DNA of 64,000 nucleotides from contig JADGAV010000001.1 of NCBI GenBank assembly GCA_015231825.1, forward strand, positions 425,405 to 489,404. The letters run 5' to 3'. Below are positions 53,880 through 62,636 of the stretch, piece after piece; position 1 is the stretch's first letter, and the number at the start of each line of letters is the position of its first letter. The stretch comes from SAR324 cluster bacterium (GTDB lineage: Bacteria; SAR324; NAC60-12). A program made the translations under genes and the position numbers. The notes below the pieces were generated by a model. That model was not told the DNA's origin, searched no databases, and saw nothing but the letters and a program-made list of their open reading frames with translations.

Positions 53880-53902
53880 GAAAAACCTAAAACAAATCGT
53901 TA

Positions 53903-54676
53903 ATGAACCACGAATTCAGTATCGAATCCAGACAGTTTAATCTTTGGTACGGAGATTTTCAGGCTCTGTTCGATATAGATATCGGGATTAGACAAGGCAT
54001 CATCACCGCTTTGATTGGCCCCTCAGGATGTGGCAAGACGACTCTGCTGCGCAGTGTCAATCGCATCAATGAGCGTCTGGGATATGTAAGAACTGAAGGA
54101 CTGATGAAGGTGATGCAGAAAAATATTCTCGATTCTGATGTGGAATTGGCTCAGTTGCGAAAACAGGTCGGGATGGTTTTTCAGCGTCCCAATCCACTTC
54201 CTCTTTCGATCCGGGACAACATTCTATTTGCCCACAAGCTCCACACGCAGAGCCATGAAAAACTTTCCAGACAGGATGAAAATAATTTGGTGGAAAATGT
54301 GCTGCGGCAGGTTCTGCTCTGGGATTCGGTTAAAGAGCGTCTTCATCAAAAAGCCATCGACCTGTCTCTGGAGGAACAGCAAAAACTCTGCATTGCCCGT
54401 CTGCTGCCAGTCAAACCAAGCATACTTTTAATGGACGAACCCTGCTCCGCGCTTGACCCGAAAGGAACAGAAGCAGTAGAAGAGCTTCTCTGGGAGTTGA
54501 GAGGTCAATATACGATCCTCATCGTGACTCACAACATGGCTCAGGCCCGCCGAGTCAGTGATGAAAGTATTTTCATGTTGATGGGAAAATTGATGGAACA
54601 CGCTCCCACCGATCAGATGTTCGTCACTCCTGCCTGCAAGGAAACCGCCGATTACATTGAAGGACGATACGGGTGA
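53903..54676 (+). CDS. pstB: Phosphate ABC transporter ATPase, degenerate copy 2 (intact Walker/Q/H, lost signature)
   Basis: The 257-residue protein keeps Walker A GPSGCGKTT (39-47), Q-loop MVFQRPNP (Q94), Walker B LLMDEP (D178, E179) and H-loop VTHN (H210). Its signature is LSLEEQQKL instead of LSGGQQQRL at 154-162, losing the two glycines that contact ATP gamma-phosphate across the dimer. This is the mirror image of the neighbouring PstB1, so a PstB1-PstB2 heterodimer would have one complete site. It ends the pst operon; no terminator is seen. Confidence 0.9.
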   Translation: MNHEFSIESRQFNLWYGDFQALFDIDIGIRQGIITALIGPSGCGKTTLLRSVNRINERLGYVRTEGLMKVMQKNILDSDVELAQLRKQVGMVFQRPNPLPLSIRDNILFAHKLHTQSHEKLSRQDENNLVENVLRQVLLWDSVKERLHQKAIDLSLEEQQKLCIARLLPVKPSILLMDEPCSALDPKGTEAVEELLWELRGQYTILIVTHNMAQARRVSDESIFMLMGKLMEHAPTDQMFVTPACKETADYIEGRYG

Positions 54677-54770
54677 AATTTACAGGGAAAGTGAAATTCA
54701 ATCTTTATTTCATTTTCCTTGCTTCAATTCTAATTGTCGCTTGTTGACAAATTCGTGTATTTCCTTTGTC

Positions 54771-54806
54771 ATGGTAAGTCCACCAGATTATATTATAGCT
54801 TGACAG
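54771..54806 (+). promoter_or_regulatory. Conserved block upstream of the first FAD oxidoreductase, copy 1
   Basis: TGGTAAGTCCACCAGATTAT followed by ATA and CTTGAC matches a block at 57945 at 30 of 36 positions. GGT and ACC halves make it partly symmetric, as GntR/FadR operators are. TTGACA at 54801-54806 may be a -35 element. Confidence 0.5.
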
Positions 54807-54886
54807 CAAAATCATTAATCTGAAAAATACCGAGATTAGTTTTCCTTTCTGTGTTTTTTGTTCAAATTCAACGAAAAGAGAAATTT

Positions 54887-56290
54887 ATGTCTCAAAAAAT
54901 GAAGCAAAGAAGCTACGAAGTGGTTGTTGTTGGAGGAGGAGCCGCCGGAATCTCAGCGGCGATCAGTGCAGCAAAAAATGGTGCAAATACTCTTTTGATC
55001 GAGGCCGGCCCCATGATAGGAGGTGAGCTGATTTCTGGTCTTCCTGTTGATGGTGCTGTCAATGCCCGGGGGGAATGGGTAGTTGGAGGTGTTTTGAAAG
55101 AGATTCTTGAAGAACTGAAACGCCTCGGAGGCTATATCGGACCGGTAAAAGATTGGCGTCTTATTTGGAAAGTATGTGTTGATCCTGAAATCATGAAAAT
55201 TGCCATTTATAATATTGCTAGGAAGCATGGTGTCCATTTGTTGATGTACAGCATGGTTGACAAAGTAATAACTGAAAACAACCGCGTGACAGGAGTGCTT
55301 GTGATCAACAAGGGAAGCCATACAATTGTCAGCGCCAAAGTGATCATTGATTGCTCTGGAGATGGGGATGTTGCTTCATTGGCAGGAGCAGAAACTATGA
55401 AATCGAATGATGCTGGCGAATATCAACCCGTTTCCATCGTGTTCAGGCTTATGGGGGTTGATACTCAAAAACTTCTACAATTTTGTGTCGATGAACCTGA
55501 AAATCTAGCCGTGGGTGAAAGCGAATGGATGGGAGCCGAACTTACAGCCCTCGAATGTGCAAAAAAACTTCAAGAGCAAGGACAACCAACCGCTTTTCTG
55601 AGAGGGAATGGACCTTTGATTCAAAAAGGTATAGACGACGGTGAAATGTATAAAACTGCACTAATCGGGTTCATCCCAATTTCAACTGATCGGAAAGAAG
55701 TGGCGGTAAACACCACTCGAATTGCAAATATTGATGCCACAGATCGAGAGGCGCTTTCAGGTGCAATGCATGAACTGATGGATCAAACATGGACATGTGT
55801 AGAATTCATTAAAAAACGAATTCCAGGGTTTGAGAACGCCTACTTTTCAGGATTGGCTCATCGAATAGGGATTAGAGAGACTTGCAGAATCGTCGGAGAT
55901 TACGTGTTGAGTCGAGAAGACGTTTATAAAGGCCGGAAACTAAAAGATGGTATCGGCAAGGGTTGTCATCACATCGATATTCATCAAGATGGGATCAAAC
56001 AGGTTAGGATTCCCGTCGAAAATGGTGGTTCTTATGATATGCCGTACAGCATGCTGTTGGTGAAAGGTTTGGACAATGTCTATATTGCCGGTCGCTGCAT
56101 GTCTGCAGACCGTGAAGCGCATGGGTCGGCTCGCGTGATGGGGCCATGCATGGCGCAGGGGGAGGCGGCAGGGCTGGGAGCTGCAATTAGTCTTGAGTTA
56201 AATAGCCCTGGCGAAATCCGTGGCATTCCCATTGACAGACTCCGCGAAGGTCTATTGAGCCAGGGTGCGATCCTTGACGGAACGCACTAG
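54887..56290 (+). CDS. FAD-dependent oxidoreductase, paralogue A
   Basis: The 467-residue FAD enzyme (FAD-dependent oxidoreductase family of uncertain substrates) has an N-terminal Rossmann loop VVVVGGGAAGISAAISAAKN, VIIDCSGDGDVASLAGAETM near 165-184, and the C-terminal VYIAGRCMSADREAHGSARV with MAQGEAAGLGAA. Its paralogue at 58916 has the same length and about 75-80% identity by eye, mostly in these regions. A third, more distant member lies between them on the other strand. The substrate is unknown; similar proteins sit in sugar or plant-compound catabolism loci. The ATG at 54887 comes after an A/G-rich stretch. Confidence 0.85.
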   Translation: MSQKMKQRSYEVVVVGGGAAGISAAISAAKNGANTLLIEAGPMIGGELISGLPVDGAVNARGEWVVGGVLKEILEELKRLGGYIGPVKDWRLIWKVCVDPEIMKIAIYNIARKHGVHLLMYSMVDKVITENNRVTGVLVINKGSHTIVSAKVIIDCSGDGDVASLAGAETMKSNDAGEYQPVSIVFRLMGVDTQKLLQFCVDEPENLAVGESEWMGAELTALECAKKLQEQGQPTAFLRGNGPLIQKGIDDGEMYKTALIGFIPISTDRKEVAVNTTRIANIDATDREALSGAMHELMDQTWTCVEFIKKRIPGFENAYFSGLAHRIGIRETCRIVGDYVLSREDVYKGRKLKDGIGKGCHHIDIHQDGIKQVRIPVENGGSYDMPYSMLLVKGLDNVYIAGRCMSADREAHGSARVMGPCMAQGEAAGLGAAISLELNSPGEIRGIPIDRLREGLLSQGAILDGTH

Positions 56291-56318
56291 TTTTCGGAGA
56301 TGCTGATAGTTCATTTTT

Positions 56319-57704
56319 TTAAACGACTGCTCCATCTTTAATGAGCTGATCCCGCAGAAGAGCAACTGAAAGATTTCGAGGACCTACTTTTTGCTCAACG
56401 CACATTGCGGCCGCAGTGCCTGCTGCTTGTCCGATACTCATGATATGCGCCTGATTTCTAACTGAACCGTTTGCGAATCGGTCACTCGATACAGCCCGGC
56501 CTGCCACAAGGCAATAGTCTATCTTCTGTGGAATCAGTGTCCCAAATGGAATACCATAAGATTCGCCGTCTTTAATATGTTTGTGTTCAATTACGCCGGA
56601 AGCCTGGTGCACATCAAGGCAGTAAGATCCTTGCCCTATATCGTTTGGTCCTTTTTGACCTGCGATGCACATATCCGTCGTTAGACGTTCTTCCCCGACA
56701 ATCCGCCTTGTTTCGCGTATTCCGATAGCGGAGGCTGAATCTATAATGTAGCAATTCTCGAATCCGGGTACATATTTTCGGTAAAAATCGCGCACTTTGA
56801 AAATCTGCTCCCTCCCCTCAATAGCAACCTGTGTCAATTCGGCAGCATTGACTCCGCTCAGTCCAAGCATGCTGGTCGAATTGATGGTGACCACACCAGG
56901 AGTCGGGCTGATAGAAAAAACAATTCTTTGACGGTTCGGATGAAACTCTCCCCTGGATTGAGCCAGTTTCACGGCCTTATAGTAACCTGTCACTAGCGGA
57001 TAATCTCGATAAGTTTTTAGACTATCAGCAATTTCGGCTTTTGTTTTACCAATGTATGGGTCCTCACCTAGCATGAAATTGTCTGGATTTTCCTTGACAT
57101 ATTGTAGGTGTTTGTCCAGATCGACGTCCCCCATCCGGGAAAAAAGACTGATGGACATGGTTTTGCCCTGATCGTCTCCCAATTCGAAAGGGGCTCCCGA
57201 TGCGGCGATGATATCAGCGTCTCCACTGGCATCGATCACAAATTTTGCCCGAATCTGGCTCTCTCCACTTTTGTTTGCGACTCGAATTCCCACAACCCGA
57301 TCATTGTCCATGATGGGACCGAGGGTGTATGTGTTGAGCAAGAGTTGAACACCTGCCTCCAGGCTTAGTTTTTGTGTAACTAATTTAAGTACTTCTGCAT
57401 CAATGGGGGTTACGCTGTAGGCATTCCCATAGGCGTTGCGGAGGTGCCCCTCTTGGAAAGCACCTCCCAACTCGATACATGCATCTACAAATTCTTGAGG
57501 AATTCCGTTGCATATTTGCTCACCTTTCATATTGTGAAAAGTGAGAAAGTTTCCCAGCAGTCCAGCTGTAGCGTTTCCTCCAAGGAAAGGAAGACGATCG
57601 ATCAACAAAGTCCGGGCTCCTTTACGGGCTGCAGCAATCGCTGCAGTAACTCCCGCCATTCCTGCTCCGGCAACGAGGACATCTACTTGTTCCATTTCAG
57701 TCAT
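56319..57704 (-). CDS. FAD-dependent oxidoreductase, third family member
   Basis: The 461-residue protein shares the FAD oxidoreductase fold: DVLVAGAGMAGVTAAIAAAR, FVIDASGDADIIAASGAPFE, GIRETRRIVGEERLTT and VAGRAVSSDRFANGSVRNQA with IGQAAGTAAAMC. IDYCLVAGRAVSS is the FAD-binding end. It is distinct from the two near-identical neighbours and is on the opposite strand. It may act on the same or a related compound. AGGAG seven bases before the ATG supports the start. Confidence 0.85.
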   Translation of the reverse strand: MTEMEQVDVLVAGAGMAGVTAAIAAARKGARTLLIDRLPFLGGNATAGLLGNFLTFHNMKGEQICNGIPQEFVDACIELGGAFQEGHLRNAYGNAYSVTPIDAEVLKLVTQKLSLEAGVQLLLNTYTLGPIMDNDRVVGIRVANKSGESQIRAKFVIDASGDADIIAASGAPFELGDDQGKTMSISLFSRMGDVDLDKHLQYVKENPDNFMLGEDPYIGKTKAEIADSLKTYRDYPLVTGYYKAVKLAQSRGEFHPNRQRIVFSISPTPGVVTINSTSMLGLSGVNAAELTQVAIEGREQIFKVRDFYRKYVPGFENCYIIDSASAIGIRETRRIVGEERLTTDMCIAGQKGPNDIGQGSYCLDVHQASGVIEHKHIKDGESYGIPFGTLIPQKIDYCLVAGRAVSSDRFANGSVRNQAHIMSIGQAAGTAAAMCVEQKVGPRNLSVALLRDQLIKDGAVV

Positions 57705-58165
57705 TTGTTTGCTCCTGTATGTTTCATTTGGATTGAGTTCTGAACAAGAAAGAATTTTGCGGTTTCCGCAAAGTTGAGTAAGAAATAAAATATGACGAAC
57801 TCTTATTCTGAAAGCACGGCTGGACGAAATTTTTGGAAAATAACCTTATCCTGATCTTCTATTTCCAATGTCTCTTTCCTTTCTCTTCGAATAGGCTTCG
57901 CCTGAATGAGTTTGTATTTTAGAGAATTATTATCATAATTTTACTGGTAAGGCCACCTGATTATAAAATAACTTGACTGCTGTTCTACATGTAATTATGT
58001 GTAACATCTGATGTGTTCCGAACTCATTTGAATAGTTTTCGTAGCTTGCAGCAAAGAAATATAGAGCAATCCATGCGGTTTTCAGCATAGAAACGGTGAT
58101 TTATATAGCAATGGTTTTTTTTAAAAGTGCGAAAAGGAACTTTTTAATTTGATTCAGGAAAGCAG
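57705..58165. other. Divergent regulatory region between the third FAD oxidoreductase and GntR
   Basis: No gene. It contains copy 2 of the conserved block (57945-57980) and the promoters of both directions. The block is next to a TTGACT (57972-57977). Confidence 0.5.
57945..57980 (+). promoter_or_regulatory. Conserved block upstream of the GntR-FAD-ABC operon, copy 2
   Basis: TGGTAAGGCCACCTGATTAT, then AAAATA and CTTGACTGC: 30 of 36 positions match the block at 54772. It lies about 185 bases before the GntR gene. A 12-base exact match in reverse orientation (CCACCTGATTAT) occurs at 63550-63561. Confidence 0.55.
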
Positions 58166-58891
58166 ATGGAAAACACCGTTTTAAAGGTTGTCAAGGTTGA
58201 GCGGAGAAAACGGCTTTATGAGCAGATTGCAGAACAAATTGAAAGATTGGTTCGGGAACAGGGCCTGCCTGCTGGATCAAAGCTGCCAAGTGAACGCGAA
58301 CTGGCAGAGTCCCTTGGAGTCGGAAGACCTTCCCTCCGTGAAGCGATGATTGCCCTCGAAATGATTGGTCTGATCGAGGTGCGAGTTGGCGAGGGAACTT
58401 TTGTTGCAGAACAGCCAAAATCAAAAAAAAGTTTTTCGTTTATCAATGGATATGATCTTGGCCCCGGTTTATTAGACCAATTTGAGGCTCGCCGTGTCAT
58501 CGAAATTGCTTGCGTTGCAAAAGCTTCTCAACGGGCATCGCAAGAAGATATTGAAGAGCTCGTCAATTGTCTGCAAGAGATTAAAAATGCCATTGAAAAA
58601 CTTCAAAACCCAAACGATATTTTCCGTAGATTTCACGTGAGTTTGGCGCGGATTTCTGGAAATTTGATTTATTTAAAAATGGTTGAAGAACTTTGGGACC
58701 TTAGAGAACAGCCAATGTGGGATATGTTGCGAAAGAAAGTCGAAAGCCTACGAAGTTGGGAATTAGGCCTTGAAACGCGACGTCGTTTGATCGATTGCCT
58801 GCGGACTCGGGATGAAAAGGGAGCACGGCGAGAAATCGAGAATCATTTCAACCGGGTTGAGCACCTATACTTTGGTGAAGAGGCAAATTAA
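58166..58891 (+). CDS. FadR-subfamily GntR transcriptional regulator
   Basis: The 241-residue regulator has an N-terminal winged helix (RLYEQIAEQIERLVREQGLP, then LPSERELAESLGVGRPSLRE and GEGTFV at about 15-75). A C-terminal FCD helical domain follows (FEARRVIEIACVAKASQR, FHVSLARISGN, ENHFNRVEHLY), which binds small organic acids, often through metal. AGGAAAG precedes the ATG. It begins the operon GntR, FAD oxidoreductase, ABC importer, so it probably senses the compound they handle. Confidence 0.92.
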   Translation: MENTVLKVVKVERRKRLYEQIAEQIERLVREQGLPAGSKLPSERELAESLGVGRPSLREAMIALEMIGLIEVRVGEGTFVAEQPKSKKSFSFINGYDLGPGLLDQFEARRVIEIACVAKASQRASQEDIEELVNCLQEIKNAIEKLQNPNDIFRRFHVSLARISGNLIYLKMVEELWDLREQPMWDMLRKKVESLRSWELGLETRRRLIDCLRTRDEKGARREIENHFNRVEHLYFGEEAN

Positions 58892-58915
58892 ATCTATCGA
58901 ATTTTAAAGGAGACA

Positions 58916-60319
58916 ATGTCACGAAAAATAGTTCAGAAAAACTACGATGTGGTCGTAGTTGGCGGCGGTTGTGCCGGGATTGCAGCGGCGATCAGTGCAG
59001 CAAAAAACGGTGCAAATACACTTCTCATTGAAGCCAGTCCCCAAATTGGCGGCGATCTGACAACGGGCCTGCCGATTGATGGTGCTATGAATGCTCGTGG
59101 GGAATGGGTTGTTGGAGGTGTTTTGAGAGAAATCCTGGATGAGCTAGAACGTCTGGGAGGGTATATCGGTCCGGTTAAAGATTGGCGCCTTATATGGTAT
59201 GTCTGTATTGATCCGGAAATTATGAAAATCGCCATATTCAATGTCGTCAGGAGGCATGGTGTGCATTTATGGATGTATAGCATTGTTGACAATGTTGTCA
59301 TGCAAAATGAACGGGTGACTGGAGTTGTTGTTATCAATAAAGGTCAGCATACTCTTGTCAACGCAAAAGTGGTTATTGACTGTTCAGGAGATGGAGATGT
59401 CGCAGCATTGGCTGGTGCCGAAACCATGATCTCAAACGAAAAAAGGGAATTTCAACCGCTTACCATAATGTACAGAATCGGGGGCGTCGATACGGCGGCT
59501 TTGCTCCAGTTTTGTGTTGATGAACCTGAAAATCTTGCCGTAGGCGAAAGCGAATGGATGGGATCCGATATGACTCCACGGGAATGTGCAGAACAGTTGC
59601 AGGCGCAAGGGCAACCATCTGCCTACATCAAGGGAAATGGCCCCCTTATTCAAAAAGGGATTGCCGATGGAGAGCTTCATGAGACCGCGCTGATTGGTAT
59701 CGTTCCTATTTCCACTGTGCGGAAAGAAGTTGCCGTTAATACGACACGTGTTGCAAATGTAGACGCTACTGACAGGGAAGCTCTTTCGAAGGCGATGAAT
59801 GATTTGTTGGAACAGACATGGAGCAGCATTGAGTTTATTAAAAAGCGGGTGCCGGGGTTTGAAAATGCCTATTTTTCTGGTCTCTCGCATAGAATTGGAA
59901 TTCGGGAAACCCGCCGAGTTGTTGGCGACTATGTCCTAACTCGCGAAGACGTGTTTGAAGCTCGAAAATTCAAAGACGGCATCGGGAAAGGCTGCCACCA
60001 TATCGACATTCATCAGGATGGAATCAAACAGGTTCGTATCCCAATAAAAAATGGCGGATCATATGATCTGCCTTATAACATGATCATTGCAAAGGGTTTG
60101 GACAATGTCTATGTCGCGGGACGTTGTATGTCTGCAGATCGTGATGCCCATGGGTCGGCTCGAGTAATGGGCCCCTGCATGGCTCAAGGAGAGGCGGCAG
60201 GTTTAGGAGCTGCTTTAAGTATGGAACTCAATAGTCTCGGAGAAATTCGTGGAGTTCCAGTTGGTAGACTCCGGCAGGAGTTGTCTGCTCAGGGTGCTAT
60301 CCTTGAGGGGACTTATTAG
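58916..60319 (+). CDS. FAD-dependent oxidoreductase, paralogue B
   Basis: The 467-residue protein is a close paralogue of the one at 54887 (same length, about 75-80% identical by eye). It has VVVVGGGCAGIAAAISAAKN, a conserved WRLIWYVCIDPEIMKIAI stretch, GKGCHHIDIHQDGIKQVRIP and VYVAGRCMSADRDAHGSARV. AAAGGAG three bases before the ATG is a strong ribosome binding site. It follows the GntR gene by 24 bases and precedes the ABC importer genes, so it is in the regulated unit. The substrate is unknown. Confidence 0.86.
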   Translation: MSRKIVQKNYDVVVVGGGCAGIAAAISAAKNGANTLLIEASPQIGGDLTTGLPIDGAMNARGEWVVGGVLREILDELERLGGYIGPVKDWRLIWYVCIDPEIMKIAIFNVVRRHGVHLWMYSIVDNVVMQNERVTGVVVINKGQHTLVNAKVVIDCSGDGDVAALAGAETMISNEKREFQPLTIMYRIGGVDTAALLQFCVDEPENLAVGESEWMGSDMTPRECAEQLQAQGQPSAYIKGNGPLIQKGIADGELHETALIGIVPISTVRKEVAVNTTRVANVDATDREALSKAMNDLLEQTWSSIEFIKKRVPGFENAYFSGLSHRIGIRETRRVVGDYVLTREDVFEARKFKDGIGKGCHHIDIHQDGIKQVRIPIKNGGSYDLPYNMIIAKGLDNVYVAGRCMSADRDAHGSARVMGPCMAQGEAAGLGAALSMELNSLGEIRGVPVGRLRQELSAQGAILEGTY

Positions 60320-60402
60320 TCGAGGTTTAATCTGACCTTGACAATAATGGGGTAGATTGAACGTACTCTTTCGCGAATATTAACATTAAAGAAGGGATTG
60401 CT

Positions 60403-61671
60403 ATGAAATCTTTGAGAAAAATGGTTAAACTCGTGATTTTTTCAATCATGTTTTTTTCGGCCTATTCGCTTACCTTAGCGGCTGATAGTGTGACTTTACT
60501 CATTCATCCTACCTTGTACAAAGCTATGGGGGGAAAAGATGGAGTTGTCGCTGATTTAAAAAAAGAAAAATCAATTGATGTCACCGTCATCACCTCTCCT
60601 TACGGAAATATTTTGGACAAGGCAGTTTTATCATTTGTTTCAGGAGGAGGTGAGTTCGACGTTGTCACCTTGATTGGCCCATGGATCAATTCAGAAACCA
60701 CTAATTTTTTTGAACCCTTGGAAAGCTATATTGCCGGTGCTCCTGCCGAATGGGATTATGAAGACATTATTGGATCTTTAAGAAAAGTGCCTACTTTTCC
60801 AAAAATGAATGGTAAAACCTATGGCATCCCCTATCGGGTGGGAACAGGAATTTTTTATTACCGAAAAGATCTTTTTGCGAAAGCAAACCTGCAAACTCCA
60901 AAAACCTGGGACGAATTTTTAGAACTTTCTGAAAAACTTTATCAACCAGGTAGTATTTATGGAGTTGTACAGCGCGGAAAGCCTGGTGTCCATGTGGAAC
61001 AGGATTTTAAAAGGTATTTGTTCAGTACAGGTCATGCCGTCTTGAGCGAAGATTTAAGTACCTGCCTTTTGAATAAAGATGATTCCATTCGGGTGCTTGA
61101 AGTCTTTGGTAAGCCTTTTCTGAGCGGGTGGGCTCCCCCGGATATGTTAGCGTGGGGAAGAGACGAATATCGCACCGCGATGATGCAGGGAAGGGCAGCC
61201 ATGGGTTTGTATTTTTCTCCCTATTGGGGGTTAATGACTAATCCCGAAAAATCAAAAGTTGCTGACCAACTAGGCTGGTTTTTAGTACCTAATTTTAGTG
61301 GAAAGAACCAGGGATCTACTCTGAACGGGGGATGGTTTGCGGTGATGGATAAAAAAAGTAAAAATAAAAAGGCAGCCTTTGAATTAATGATGGCGATGAC
61401 CAATAAGAAAAATCAACTGCGAGGTGGTCTTGAATGGTCCAACGGACCCATTCGTACATCTGTGTATAACGATCCGGAATTCAAACGCAAATTCCCGGTT
61501 GCAAAAGGGTGGTTGGATGCGATCAGCTTGGGAATAGCTGATGCTCAACACCCCCGGATTACCCAAATCAGTGACATTACCTCGAAGGAGATTATCAATT
61601 ACCTGCAAAAGAAAAAGTCGGCCAAAGAGGCCATGGATGATGCTTGCAACCAAATCAAGCCGCTCCTCTAG
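60403..61671 (+). CDS. ABC transporter sugar-type substrate-binding protein
   Basis: The 422-residue protein has a signal peptide (MKSLRKMVKLVIFSIMFFSA, cleavage near ALAADS-like LAADS) and the family-1 solute-binding pattern: VTVITSPYGN, FDVVTLIGPWINS, GKTYGIPYRVGTGIFYYRKD, AAMGLYFSPYWG and GGWFAVMDKKSKNKKAAFEL. Family-1 proteins bind oligosaccharides, polyols or glycerol phosphodiesters. AAGGGA precedes the ATG. A hairpin separates it from the permease genes, as usual for highly expressed binding proteins. Confidence 0.9.
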   Translation: MKSLRKMVKLVIFSIMFFSAYSLTLAADSVTLLIHPTLYKAMGGKDGVVADLKKEKSIDVTVITSPYGNILDKAVLSFVSGGGEFDVVTLIGPWINSETTNFFEPLESYIAGAPAEWDYEDIIGSLRKVPTFPKMNGKTYGIPYRVGTGIFYYRKDLFAKANLQTPKTWDEFLELSEKLYQPGSIYGVVQRGKPGVHVEQDFKRYLFSTGHAVLSEDLSTCLLNKDDSIRVLEVFGKPFLSGWAPPDMLAWGRDEYRTAMMQGRAAMGLYFSPYWGLMTNPEKSKVADQLGWFLVPNFSGKNQGSTLNGGWFAVMDKKSKNKKAAFELMMAMTNKKNQLRGGLEWSNGPIRTSVYNDPEFKRKFPVAKGWLDAISLGIADAQHPRITQISDITSKEIINYLQKKKSAKEAMDDACNQIKPLL

Positions 61672-61688
61672 TCTATAAGTTAAGCGTG

Positions 61689-61705
61689 GGGGAGTCCGTC
61701 TCCCC
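61689..61705 (+). terminator. GC-rich hairpin after the binding-protein gene (attenuator-like)
   Basis: GGGGAG (61689-61694) pairs with CTCCCC (61700-61705) around TCCGT, followed by TGTTTTCTT. It lies between the binding protein and permease genes and could end part of the transcripts or stabilise the upstream message. Confidence 0.5.
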
Positions 61706-61733
61706 TGTTTTCTTAATCAATTGCGTTGACCTT

Positions 61734-62636
61734 ATGAAAAACAGCAGACCATTCAACTTTCTCTTGTTGAAAAAAAAGTTGACGCCCTACCTGCTTCTTT
61801 CTCCTGCCTTTTTGCTGTTGATAGTCATATTGGTGTATCCGCTGATCTACAATTTTTATCTTTCATTTTTGAAATGGAGGCTCACTTCTCCTGTTCCGTC
61901 CAAATTTGTAGGATTTGAAAATTATGTAAATCTCTTTCTTTATGATCCAGATTTTTTGGATGTTTCCAAATTCAGTCTAGGGTTCACGATCGTCACTATT
62001 TTCATGGAATTTATAATTGGCCTATTCAGTGCGCTTTTACTCTATGGTTTAGTCAGGGGGCGACGACTGATGACTTCCTTCTTGTTGACTCCCTATATGG
62101 TTGCACCCATTGCAGTCGGACTTGGATGGAGACTGATGTGGGATCGAGACCTTGGCCTGGTAAATTTTTTTCTTGTATTCATTGGATTAGACAAAATAAA
62201 TTGGTTAGCCGAATCCATGCCTGCATTTTGGGCGATTGTTATTTCTGAAGTTTGGCGTTCCACTCCCTTTGTCACGATGATTCTTTTGGCAGGACTGACT
62301 TCATTGTCAAACGAAATCTTTGAAGCGGCCCATATCGATGGTGCCAACCGCTGGCAAACATTCTGGAAAATAACCTTTCCTCTGATATTGCCTCCTCTGG
62401 CAGTCTCACTAATGTTTCAAACGATTTTCAAATTGAGGGTTTTCGATATTCCCTTCATATTGACGGAAGGGGGTCCTGGAACATCAACCATGCCCTATGG
62501 AATGTTAATTCATCGAACCTATTTTAAATACTTTGATGTGGGAAAAGCAGCGGCAATTTCGGTTGTTTTACTTTTTATCGGAATTGTAGTCGCAATGATT
62601 TATGTAAAAATTTCGAAAATGAAGCAAACTTCCTGA
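61734..62636 (+). CDS. ABC transporter sugar permease, MalF-like
   Basis: The 300-residue permease has six TM helices (LTPYLLLSPAFLLLIVILVY first) and an EAA loop EAAHIDGANRWQTFWKITFP. The frame is open from 61644, overlapping the binding-protein gene, but the ATG at 61734 begins right after the hairpin and before TM1, which suits the family. The second permease starts at TGATG overlap. No ABC ATPase is in the window, so a shared MsmX-like ATPase elsewhere must be used. Confidence 0.9.
   Translation: MKNSRPFNFLLLKKKLTPYLLLSPAFLLLIVILVYPLIYNFYLSFLKWRLTSPVPSKFVGFENYVNLFLYDPDFLDVSKFSLGFTIVTIFMEFIIGLFSALLLYGLVRGRRLMTSFLLTPYMVAPIAVGLGWRLMWDRDLGLVNFFLVFIGLDKINWLAESMPAFWAIVISEVWRSTPFVTMILLAGLTSLSNEIFEAAHIDGANRWQTFWKITFPLILPPLAVSLMFQTIFKLRVFDIPFILTEGGPGTSTMPYGMLIHRTYFKYFDVGKAAAISVVLLFIGIVVAMIYVKISKMKQTS

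Noticed and set aside
61644..61733. Upstream extension of the MalF-like permease into the binding-protein gene
   Set aside because: The extension crosses the GC-rich hairpin and has no ribosome binding site; ATG 61734 suits the family.
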